From Zhenpiania hominis (lineage in GTDB: Bacteria > Bacillota > Clostridia > Peptostreptococcales > Anaerovoracaceae), in NCBI RefSeq assembly GCF_014333425.1, contig NZ_JACRYT010000032.1, positions 1 to 13,550 on the forward strand: DNA of 13,550 bases. The letters are read 5' to 3'. The notes under the pieces were generated by a model. It was not told where the DNA came from and ran no database searches. It saw only the letters and a list, made by a program, of their open reading frames with translations. Every line of letters starts with the position of its first letter. Position 1 is the first letter of the stretch. The translations under genes and the position numbers were made by a program. Below, piece after piece: positions 7,854 through 13,527 of the stretch.

Positions 7854-7938
7854 AAGAACAGGTGAAACCGTTGAAAACGGCTAGCCGTGCTAGTTAAAAA
7901 ATAACCGCGCACTTGCTACGGAGGCGGTTATTTTTTTA
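7854..7938 (+). ncRNA. Predicted small RNA, type I antitoxin-like (opposed to late genes)
   Basis: The interval between the plus-strand promoter and the U-tract predicts an RNA of about 85 nt. It contains a small hairpin (CCGTT-GAA-AACGG, 7868-7880), a second short palindrome (CTAG-CCGTG-CTAG, 7881-7893), and then the terminator stem. From memory, this layout (AGGTGAAACCG, GGCTAGCCGTG, A-rich TAACCGC stem) resembles antitoxin RNAs opposite Fst/holin-like toxin genes in Firmicutes. I find no 25-35 aa hydrophobic toxin ORF on either strand nearby, so it could be an orphan antitoxin, a remnant, or an unrelated RNA. A possible 11-codon GTG ORF (VKPLKTASRAS, 7862-7897) lies inside it. Confidence 0.45.
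7896..7937. terminator. Bidirectional terminator shared by convergent units
   Basis: AAAAAATAACCGC (7896-7908) pairs with GCGGTTATTTTTT (7924-7936) around a 15-nt loop. Each strand ends in a run of U, so the hairpin can stop transcription in both directions. It would end the plus-strand small RNA and would also act on late transcripts coming from the chaperone gene. Confidence 0.75.
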
Positions 7939-7985
7939 TGTACTCAAAAGGCTAACCGCTTTCGTCACCTAATTTTTGTCTTCGC
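7907..7985 (-). ncRNA. Possible small RNA on minus strand, convergent partner
   Basis: A perfect TATAAT on the minus strand (7994-7989) lies upstream of a segment with AGGTGA, GCGGTTAGCC and the A-run leading into the shared terminator, in the same order as the plus-strand unit. No good -35 box is at 17 bp (AGGAAT is found there; TTGCAG is 21 bp away), so the promoter is weak or doubtful. A 10-codon GTG ORF (VTKAVSLLST, 7968-7936) ends inside the A-run. The segment may also be just the trailer of the chaperone mRNA. Confidence 0.3.
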
Positions 7986-8023
7986 CTTATTATACAACAA
8001 TGCACTGTTCGATTCCTGCAACC

Positions 8024-8643
8024 TCATTTCTTAAGCTTTGCTTTCCGCTCAGCTTCTTCCATTGCTTTCTTATGATCCTCGGATGTCACCTGAATCGATG
8101 CGATAATAAAGGCTCGGCTTTTGTAGTCCAATTCCAGAAAGTCCCTCGGAAGAATCTTTAATTCCTGCAGGCAATAATGGGCATAGACCGCTTCTGCGTC
8201 CGGGTTATCCCCGGCAATTAGTTTTTTGCCACTTCAATCTCCTTTTCAATATCGTAGTCATTCAGCTTTGTTACAAAGGCCGCCAGCTCATCGTATTCCC
8301 CCGGGCTGTCCACCATCTCTTGCAGCAGATCTCCCGGCGTTTTTACACCATAACTGTCCTGCAGCTCCGCATTGAGTAGATTCGGATTGACAACAGACGC
8401 GCAAATCATATCTCGATTCACGCCTGCGACATTCACGCGGTTTCGGAACATACCCGGCTTTCCTGGAATCTGCACTTCAACGGTATTGTTCTCTCGAATA
8501 TCCTCTACCTCTCTGGAGGTCAGTCTCCGAAACTCCCACTTGAGCGGCTCACCATTTTCATCGCACAGACTGCTCGTCGGTGCATAGAATTGATGTTCTT
8601 TCTGCTTCTTATTCTCTTTAAAATATGCTCTGATGTCGTTCAT
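8024..8643 (-). CDS. Tail assembly chaperone G-T fusion made by -1 frameshift
   Basis: Reading the chaperone gene to AAC (8223-8221), slipping back one base and continuing from 8221 opens 65 more codons up to TGA at 8026-8024. The fusion has 206 aa. The added T segment reads LIAGDNPDAEAVYAHYCL, then DFLELDYKSRAFIIASIQV, and ends in a charged helix (EDHKKAMEEAERKAKLKK). It has no start codon with a ribosome site of its own, so it only makes sense as an extension. It fills most of the otherwise unexplained DNA after the stop. The G/GT arrangement matches lambda and many Firmicutes phages, where the T part contacts the tube protein. Frameshift efficiency cannot be read from sequence. Confidence 0.88.
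8200..8227 (-). promoter_or_regulatory. Programmed -1 ribosomal frameshift site
   Basis: The heptamer A AAA AAC occupies 8227-8221 in the correct phase (GCA AAA AAC TAA), and the zero-frame stop follows at once. After a 6-nt spacer (TAATTG), CCGGG (8214-8210) pairs with CCCGG (8204-8200) around a GATAA loop, an all-GC 5-bp stem at the usual distance for a stimulatory structure. The -1 frame remains open for 65 codons. Confidence 0.9.
8218..8643 (-). CDS. xkdN: Tail assembly chaperone, XkdN-like (G product)
   Basis: The zero-frame product has 141 aa. The start ATG at 8643 is 5 nt after the tail tube stop, with GAGG 8 nt upstream. The sequence shows FYAPTSSLCDENGEPLKWEF, LTSREVEDIREN, and CASVVNPNLLNAELQDSYGV, a pattern typical of the XkdN-like tail assembly chaperones encoded between tube and tape measure. 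It ends KLNDYDIEKEIEVAKN with the TAA placed directly after the slippery heptamer. The chaperone binds the tape measure protein and recruits tube subunits; it is normally absent from mature particles. The mass ratio of this form to the frameshifted form is usually critical for tail assembly. Confidence 0.92.
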   Translation of the reverse strand: MNDIRAYFKENKKQKEHQFYAPTSSLCDENGEPLKWEFRRLTSREVEDIRENNTVEVQIPGKPGMFRNRVNVAGVNRDMICASVVNPNLLNAELQDSYGVKTPGDLLQEMVDSPGEYDELAAFVTKLNDYDIEKEIEVAKN

Positions 8644-8648
8644 CTTTC

Positions 8649-9125
8649 TTACCTCATTCCCTGTAATTCTTTAAAGGCTTCCGCCAGATTGCAGCTTTCA
8701 AACGTACCATTAAAGGTTTCGTCCAGTCGGTCGCCCGTAATGTCAAACTTCGCGATTACTGCCTCATCCAAATTGCAGCCGGTAAAGACAACCGTCTGTC
8801 TTCCGGCCTTTGAGGTTTTATCCTCGTTCGTAACCTGGATTTCAAAATAGACATCCTGACCAGTATTCATAAACTCAATCATCTTCTGTTTTAAAATAGA
8901 GCTGACATAATAAGCCGTTCCCGTAAAAGTGCCCGATGCACCAGTTGCCCGACTTCCGTCCATTGGGTTGCCAAGAATCGGAATATTTGTCTTATTTTTT
9001 GTAATTTTTGCTTCAAAGTCGATCATATGCATGAAGTTGTACCGATTCCCGTCAATCGTAACATAGCATTCTGCAAGCTTTGCCGAGATGGTATCGGAAG
9101 TCAACATCTTAACATTGTTTCCCAT
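8649..9125 (-). CDS. xkdM: Tail tube protein (XkdM-like)
   Basis: The protein has 158 aa. The start ATG at 9125 is 9 nt after the sheath stop, with AAGGAGGGACT in front. The family signature is the beta-rich sequence: GNRYNFMHMIDFEAKITKNK, IPILGNPMDGSRATGASGTF, GTAYYVSSILKQKMIEFMNT, DVYFEIQVTN, and the closing FNGTFESCNLAEAFKELQGM. XkdM proteins stack as hexameric rings to build the inner tube through which DNA passes. Its place right after the sheath gene is the rule for contractile tails and supports a myovirus rather than a siphovirus. Confidence 0.95.
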   Translation of the reverse strand: MGNNVKMLTSDTISAKLAECYVTIDGNRYNFMHMIDFEAKITKNKTNIPILGNPMDGSRATGASGTFTGTAYYVSSILKQKMIEFMNTGQDVYFEIQVTNEDKTSKAGRQTVVFTGCNLDEAVIAKFDITGDRLDETFNGTFESCNLAEAFKELQGMR

Positions 9126-9134
9126 AGTCCCTCC

Positions 9135-10442
9135 TTATCCGACCACACAGGTCATATACAGCTTTTCCATTGCGCCAGGAACCATAACGGACGCATTTAC
9201 CACAACTGAGCGCCGCTGCTCGCCGCTTTCCACCTGCACATCCTCATCTGTGAAATCCGTAATTGCATGAAGGTTCTGTAGTTCGACCATGTGAGCCACG
9301 ATATCCGCCCACAAGGAAATCTGTCCGCTACGGTCATTCATTACTTTTCCGATATACTTCTGTGCAAAGATGGACGCGGTAAAAATAGCAATATCATCGA
9401 TAACCCGAATCGTCAGGTTGTCTTTAAAGATTTCACCCTTATCTTCCGTCTCGGTTGTCAGGCTGTTAATGTCCACCAGAACGTGGGTTTCCCCGTCAAC
9501 ATCGTGGAAAGTAAACTCTCCAGCCAGAATGGCATCTTCCAGTTCGCTCTGGGTATATGCTGTGTCGATAGTAAATTCCCCGTCATAATTTTTATTGGTA
9601 TTGGATTCATAAGCTTCTGCTCCTGCAACTGTTCCGGTTACCCAAAATACCGCCGATGCCTCGCTCCAATCGGTGTCGGTTGTCTGATTTTTGACATTCA
9701 CGACACCCTCGTAGTCCGCGGCCTTATTATAAACCACGACCTGCAGTTTTCTTCCAACCTCATCACGCATACGGGCTGCAAAATTGCAATACAACTCCTT
9801 TGCATCATCATCTGTCGTAACCGCCCCAATGGCATTTACCGTATAGGATTCAATTGCATCCAAAAATGCCTGATGTCCTTCTCCGGTCACAGTTCCATTT
9901 GTACCTCCGGATAATTCGGTCGTTGCTTTCACAGAAAGCGCCCCGGCCCCCTTCCACTTTACATACGCGTTTGGCTCTAACTCTTCATATGTTTTTGCTG
10001 TCTGTTGATCCATAATCTCAGCTCCCAGAAGGGTCAGGACATCAAAACTCTGCTCGTCATCCACATTCTGCTGAATGGAAATTTTTAAGTCATTTCCTCT
10101 CGTTCCGCTATAGATTGCCTCTGCAATTTCGTTGCTGGCTTTTGTTCCCCCTTTATTTAGTCGATACACATACAAGGTTGTCGCATTCCGGAACACATCT
10201 CGGATCCCTTTCATCTTTTCGTGGGTATACGGATATCCGAACAACTCCTGACAATCACCGCGGATACGATCTAGTGTTACGCTAAACAGTTCACCTTCTT
10301 TTCCCCAGTCCAATTCCAGTCCCATTGCCGCATATCCACGCTCTGCAGCATAAGAGCCTCCGGTGTCTGCGGAAATAAAGTTGATATACGCACCTGGCAA
10401 GATTTTTGTCTGCGAATAAAACATTCCTCCGCCTAAAGCCAT
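9135..10442 (-). CDS. xkdK: Contractile tail sheath protein (XkdK-like)
   Basis: The product has 435 aa. The start ATG at 10442 directly follows the upstream TAA (TAAATG), with GAGGTG 6 nt before the ATG. The N-terminus MALGGGMFYSQTKILPGAYI is the sheath family's linker-arm region. Next come RGYAAMGLELDWGKEGELFS and ATTLYVYRLNKGGTKASN. A middle section of about residues 105-230, including DDEQSFDVLTLLGAEIMDQQ, is the variable surface domain. The C-terminal core includes LTIRVIDDIAIFTASIFAQK, GKVMNDRSGQISLWADIVAH and the basic RRSVVVNASVMVPGAMEKLY, the conserved inner domain. It polymerises around the tube and contracts to drive the tube through the envelope. Confidence 0.96.
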   Translation of the reverse strand: MALGGGMFYSQTKILPGAYINFISADTGGSYAAERGYAAMGLELDWGKEGELFSVTLDRIRGDCQELFGYPYTHEKMKGIRDVFRNATTLYVYRLNKGGTKASNEIAEAIYSGTRGNDLKISIQQNVDDEQSFDVLTLLGAEIMDQQTAKTYEELEPNAYVKWKGAGALSVKATTELSGGTNGTVTGEGHQAFLDAIESYTVNAIGAVTTDDDAKELYCNFAARMRDEVGRKLQVVVYNKAADYEGVVNVKNQTTDTDWSEASAVFWVTGTVAGAEAYESNTNKNYDGEFTIDTAYTQSELEDAILAGEFTFHDVDGETHVLVDINSLTTETEDKGEIFKDNLTIRVIDDIAIFTASIFAQKYIGKVMNDRSGQISLWADIVAHMVELQNLHAITDFTDEDVQVESGEQRRSVVVNASVMVPGAMEKLYMTCVVG

Positions 10443-10625
10443 TTACTTCACCTCTCTTTTCAAAAATGCCAAAAGAACTGCGTCCACCTGCTTTAGAGTG
10501 TAAGATTCCCCATCATTCAGCAGAGCACGGAGCAGGTCCCTCCTGTTTTTATATTTCTTTGATTCTAAAATCTGCTGTTTCGTAAAGCTCATTGTCTGGA
10601 CCGCTTCTTCTCTCTTTTCTTCCAT
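10443..10625 (-). CDS. Small YqzN/YkzM-like phage protein
   Basis: The product has 60 aa with the start at ATG 10625, which has GAGGGTG 5 nt upstream and lies 4 nt after the previous stop. Longer in-frame starts (TTG 10646, ATG 10643) would sit upstream of that ribosome site and overlap the tail terminator gene. Residues 12-60 (MSFTKQQILESKKYKNRRDL, LLRALLNDGESYTLKQVDAV, then LLAFLKREVK) fit the YqzN/YkzM pattern of small proteins encoded just before the sheath gene in skin and PBSX. Its TAA abuts the sheath ATG, so the two are likely translationally coupled. Molecular function is not known to me. Confidence 0.75.
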   Translation of the reverse strand: MEEKREEAVQTMSFTKQQILESKKYKNRRDLLRALLNDGESYTLKQVDAVLLAFLKREVK

Positions 10626-10629
10626 CGTT

Positions 10630-11052
10630 TCACCCTCTTGCATCAATTTGCATTTTTAGTAACTCCATATATTCTTTTGCCTGCTGCTTCCGAAGTAGAA
10701 GCCGGTATCGTACCTGAAACTGTAGCACATCGTCTACGATTTCGCCTTCCATTTCTTCCCCTCGCCGTAGTCTGTCATCTGCCTCGATATATTCCAGTGC
10801 CTGATAGAGCTGAAACTGAACCTCCATACATTCGTTTCGTGCTTCCTGTGTACTTGGGAAATACTGCACCAGAAAGAGATGGTCAAATTCATACGTTTCA
10901 TTTAGCTGTTGCTCCATGCTTGCATGTACCAGAGTAATCAAAAAGCAAGGCTCTGTCAGTCCCTGCTCGACATTCTCAATATAGATTTCATAGGCATCGC
11001 CAAACTCCGCGTGAATTGCCGCAGCAATACCGTTTGTCAGTTTGTTAATCAT
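10630..11052 (-). CDS. xkdJ: Tail terminator-like protein (DUF6838/XkdJ type)
   Basis: The product has 140 aa. The start ATG at 11052 overlaps the previous gene in ATGA, with GGGAGGTG upstream. The sequence begins MINKLTNGIAAAIHAEFGDA and continues YEIYIENVEQGLTEPCFLIT and VHASMEQQLNETYEFDHLFL, then FPSTQEARNECMEVQFQLY. This is the pattern of the DUF6838 phage tail terminator family. It is expected to cap the tube and sheath at the end that joins the head. The order gp10-like, terminator, small protein, sheath is the same as in PBSX. Confidence 0.85.
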   Translation of the reverse strand: MINKLTNGIAAAIHAEFGDAYEIYIENVEQGLTEPCFLITLVHASMEQQLNETYEFDHLFLVQYFPSTQEARNECMEVQFQLYQALEYIEADDRLRRGEEMEGEIVDDVLQFQVRYRLLLRKQQAKEYMELLKMQIDARG

Positions 11053-11609
11053 CCAAACACCTCCCGGAGCTTTGCTTCCAGCTTTTTCTGTAAGAAGGCC
11101 GGTGCGATGGACTGGATTTCCTGTGCAGAAATGGTCATCATGAGACGTCCCTTCACCCAGCCGTTTCCACCTCTGGTTCGGTGTCCATACTCCACATAAC
11201 TAGCATATTCGACTGGATTCACCAGTTCAACAACATAAGAGTCGCCCTTCTTTTCTACACGCAGGCTATTTGCATACCCATTTGCGTTTTCCGAAATACT
11301 TCCTTTTCCGTAGACTTGTTTCTGCGTTCCAGTTCCTCCTATACCGCCCTCACCACCACCGAATAGGGCAGTATACATAGCAGTTTTCTCGTCACTGGTT
11401 GTCCAACCTCTCCGTAAGGTTCCACCCACCTTTCCGGAATCACTTGGATATTGCCCGACCGGCGTCCGCTTAATCGCCTTCCGCAGCAGTCGCGCCGCAA
11501 GTTCTTTTGCGCATTGTTCGAAGAATTCGTCTTTAAAGGATTGGTTCATCTGCTCAACTTGTTTTTGCAGTTCTCGCAGTTCCTTAAAGTCACATTTCCC
11601 GCTCCTCAT
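11049..11609 (-). CDS. xkdI: HK97 gp10-like neck/tail completion protein (XkdI type)
   Basis: The protein has 186 aa from ATG 11609, which overlaps the previous stop as TGATG and has AAGG 8 nt upstream. In-frame GTGs at 11618 and 11612 are weaker choices. An N-terminal helix (FKELRELQKQVEQMNQSFKD) is followed by RLLRKAIKRTPVGQYP, LRRGW, and VEYASYVEYGHRTRGGNGWV, a clear HK97 gp10-like signature. A glycine-rich loop at residues 84-104 (GGGEGGIGGTG and onward) is a distinctive insertion. These proteins sit at the head-tail joint or start of tail assembly. The C-terminus (RLMMTISAQEIQSIAPAFLQ, then a charged helix) is typical. Confidence 0.9.
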   Translation of the reverse strand: MRSGKCDFKELRELQKQVEQMNQSFKDEFFEQCAKELAARLLRKAIKRTPVGQYPSDSGKVGGTLRRGWTTSDEKTAMYTALFGGGEGGIGGTGTQKQVYGKGSISENANGYANSLRVEKKGDSYVVELVNPVEYASYVEYGHRTRGGNGWVKGRLMMTISAQEIQSIAPAFLQKKLEAKLREVFG

Positions 11610-11971
11610 CACGCCCACCTTTCAAACAGCTCCAGCATAATTTCCTGATGAACCGAATAGACTGCCGGTTTACCGGACTGCCGATACGCTGTCTCAATGC
11701 CTTCGTGCAGAACAAGAATTTTTGAGCCTTCCGGAATAGTCCGATTCTTATCGCAAAGAAGCTTGATTCCCTGTGTAAGGCCTGCCGCCTCCTGCTGGTC
11801 GGTTGCCTGCAGCGTCTTAAAAATAATTTTGCACGGCTCACCCTTTATGGTCTCAACATCCTCAAACCCGGTTATGCCGTTTTCCTTCTTTACCTTCCGA
11901 TGCTCAATTACCGTCATGGTGTCCCGCCACAGGGACTTCACGGCCTGCTCTGCCAGTTTCATGTCTACCAT
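11609..11971 (-). CDS. xkdH: Head-tail joining protein (DUF3599/XkdH-like)
   Basis: The product has 120 aa. The start ATG at 11971 has GGAGG 5 nt upstream and overlaps the connector gene by 7 nt; a second ATG at 11962 is less well spaced. The sequence includes LWRDTMTVIEHRKVKKENGI, then KGEPCKIIFKTLQ, LLCDKNRTIPEGSKILVLHE, and YSVHQEIMLELFERWA. The short, beta-rich layout with a C-terminal HQE-ML motif fits the XkdH/DUF3599 head closure proteins. Its place between connector and gp10-like genes supports that. Sequence recognition is moderate; the role is mostly inferred from order. Confidence 0.75.
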   Translation of the reverse strand: MVDMKLAEQAVKSLWRDTMTVIEHRKVKKENGITGFEDVETIKGEPCKIIFKTLQATDQQEAAGLTQGIKLLCDKNRTIPEGSKILVLHEGIETAYRQSGKPAVYSVHQEIMLELFERWA

Positions 11972-12339
11972 TTCAACCTCCGATACGCCATCAGGTCCTG
12001 ATCGGTCCCCCGCAAAGTCTGGATCAGAGTGGTGAGCCGATCCGACGCGGACGCGTTGTCCATAAAGGACACTTTTACATCGCCTTCGCTGATGGACTTA
12101 ATTGCCGCGTCAACCGGAAATATCTCCGCATCCAGTTTACCAAGATTCTGCATTTGATACAGATATTCTCCGCAGACCATATCTACCGCGGTATAAAAAA
12201 GGTCCTCCGGAACCTCGTCAATGTTGCAGAAGTTCCGGATTTTTTCTTTCACCAGTTCCACGATAAAGGCAATCGCCGGACCGTCAACGGCTACCCCAAA
12301 GGATTCCAGACGAGCCTGAGCTTCCTGCAAGATATCCAT
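11965..12339 (-). CDS. Head-tail connector protein (gp6/YqbG-like)
   Basis: The product has 124 aa with the start at ATG 12339, which has GAGGGG 5 nt upstream and lies 1 nt after the capsid stop. An upstream in-frame start at 12366 overlaps the capsid gene and lacks this site. The protein is mostly helical: MDILQEAQARLESFGVAVDG, FIVELVKEKIRNFCNIDEVP, LFYTAVDMVCGEYLYQMQNL, and KSISEGDVKVSFMDNASASD. The helix-(NF-N)-VP-L pattern is typical of gp6/gp15-like head-tail connectors that form a ring below the portal. The place right after the capsid gene agrees. Confidence 0.85.
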   Translation of the reverse strand: MDILQEAQARLESFGVAVDGPAIAFIVELVKEKIRNFCNIDEVPEDLFYTAVDMVCGEYLYQMQNLGKLDAEIFPVDAAIKSISEGDVKVSFMDNASASDRLTTLIQTLRGTDQDLMAYRRLKW

Positions 12340-12340
12340 A

Positions 12341-13423
12341 TTAGCCCCTCGAAATGATTCTGGCAATCGGAATCACCTTATCATCGATGGTGTTCGTTCC
12401 GTCGTTAACCAGGCCCCAGTTTGCCGCCGTTTCCAGCTCCGCATTGGTTGGGGAATTGTTGGCCTGCGAGGTTTTCAGGTAAGAAATACCGGAAACCGAT
12501 ACTGCGTTTCTGCGTCTGGTAATCAGGGTATCTTCTCCGCCGCGGGTCTTCGGGTCACGCATCATTTCATATGGAACCTTTGCTCCGACTTCTTCCCAGC
12601 CGAATGCGCCGTCTCCTAACAGATAGGTTGTGTAAAGAGTCTGCTCTCCTCCGGTTGTTCCCACACTCTTGGTTTCGGTCGGCATGGAATCGTCAATCAG
12701 AACCAGGCGACCATTCCAGGTTGCCATGCTCAGGTCACGCTGCACGCCGTTTGCATCGGTATACTTCAGGTAGTTCAGCAGATTCATGTTCTCTAGATTG
12801 GTGGCGATTACCGAATGCATCAGCACCAAACTGAATTTTGACTTGTGATCCCCGGAAGCCTGCTGAATCGCGTTGTTAAGTGTGGTCGGGCCTACCAGGT
12901 TCGCATCGGTTGTTTTTACGTCTGCGGAACCGATGTCCAGCGTGTGTTTGTCCACAAACTCCTTATTCTTTTTCGCCAGTCCGGAAGAACCGGTCATACT
13001 GAAAATACCTTTCAGAATCGAAAGGATAATCCCCTGATCCACTGCGTTCCAATATTCTGTAATCTGCTGGCGCACATTCGCCATAAAGTCTACGCCACCG
13101 GTTACATCAAAGGAAAAGTCCGCCTCGGTCCATCCCATCATTCTGCCGTAAGTAAACACGCCCTGTTCAAAGGTTGTTGTCGCTTCCGGCTCCAGGTCGG
13201 TCACGCCATCATAGTTCTGTGCGTCTCCGCTGATCAGTCCGTAGTACGGAATGGTCGCATACACCGCCCCGGTCTGCGTGTTGTTTTTAAAGACATCTGC
13301 CAGTCTTGCATCTCCCGCAACCGCGCGGGATTTCCGCAGTTCATTTAACTTTGTGTTCGGAATCGATTCCATGTACTTCGCAAATGCCTGCGGATTAAAT
13401 GTTTTTGAATCAAACTTTGCCAT
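12341..13423 (-). CDS. Major capsid protein (HK97-fold type, clostridial coat family)
   Basis: The protein has 360 aa. The start ATG at 13423 follows GGAGAAGTAA, with GGAG 5 nt from the ATG. The sequence is of the coat protein type common in clostridial myophages: MAKFDSKTFNPQAFAKYMES, TKLNELRKSRA, YATIPYYGLISGDAQNYDG, GRMMGWTEADFSFDVTGGVD, QITEYWNAVDQGIILSILKG, FSLVLMHSVIATNLENMNLL, and TWNGRLVLIDDSMPTETKS. It ends NTIDDKVIPIARIISRG. No separate N-terminal delta domain is evident, so a separate scaffold gene upstream (outside the window) is likely. The stop is 1 nt before the connector start. The gene starts right after the tandem repeat. Confidence 0.93.
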   Translation of the reverse strand: MAKFDSKTFNPQAFAKYMESIPNTKLNELRKSRAVAGDARLADVFKNNTQTGAVYATIPYYGLISGDAQNYDGVTDLEPEATTTFEQGVFTYGRMMGWTEADFSFDVTGGVDFMANVRQQITEYWNAVDQGIILSILKGIFSMTGSSGLAKKNKEFVDKHTLDIGSADVKTTDANLVGPTTLNNAIQQASGDHKSKFSLVLMHSVIATNLENMNLLNYLKYTDANGVQRDLSMATWNGRLVLIDDSMPTETKSVGTTGGEQTLYTTYLLGDGAFGWEEVGAKVPYEMMRDPKTRGGEDTLITRRRNAVSVSGISYLKTSQANNSPTNAELETAANWGLVNDGTNTIDDKVIPIARIISRG

Positions 13424-13433
13424 TTACTTCTCC

Positions 13434-13527
13434 TGGTATATTGTAATTGACTCATTTAGCAAGTCATCTACAAGATACACTGGTATATTGTAATTGACTC
13501 ATTTAGCAAGTCATCTACAAGATACAC
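13434..13527 (-). repeat. Tandem 47-bp direct repeat, each unit an imperfect palindrome
   Basis: Units 13434-13480 and 13481-13527 are identical over 47 bp. In each, the minus strand can fold: GTATCTTGTAGATGACT pairs with AGTCAATTACAATATAC around a 9-nt loop. That gives 14 Watson-Crick pairs, one G-U and two mismatches out of 17 positions. The repeat ends 10 nt before the capsid start codon, so it forms the leader or intergenic region of the capsid message. It may stabilise or process the mRNA, or control translation; the function is unknown. Confidence 0.85.

Noticed and set aside
7730..7912. Minus-strand open frame of 60 codons across the gap and into the tape measure start
   Set aside because: It starts with a GTG inside the terminator loop, has no ribosome site, covers two terminators and overlaps the tape measure gene out of frame.
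7811..8023. Search for a small hydrophobic Fst/holin-like toxin ORF next to the antitoxin-like RNA
   Set aside because: All frames on both strands were read; no 25-40 codon hydrophobic ORF with a ribosome site was found, so no toxin gene is called.
7976..8161. Plus-strand open frame of 61 codons opposite the chaperone extension
   Set aside because: It lies antisense to the well-supported -1 frame T segment and has no ribosome site; its composition looks like an antisense shadow.
9291..9914. Plus-strand open frame of 207 codons opposite the sheath gene
   Set aside because: The minus strand encodes an unmistakable sheath protein; the plus frame has no ribosome site and is a long antisense shadow.
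12340..12366. Longer N-terminus for the head-tail connector
   Set aside because: The extension overlaps the capsid gene end, while ATG 12339 has GAGGGG at 5 nt.
12845..13348. Plus-strand open frame of 167 codons opposite the capsid gene
   Set aside because: It is entirely antisense to the capsid gene with no recognisable domain or ribosome site.
13434..13527. Two-unit repeat as a minimal CRISPR array or att site
   Set aside because: The units are directly adjacent without spacers, so it is not CRISPR. No integrase or tRNA is near, so an attachment site is unsupported.
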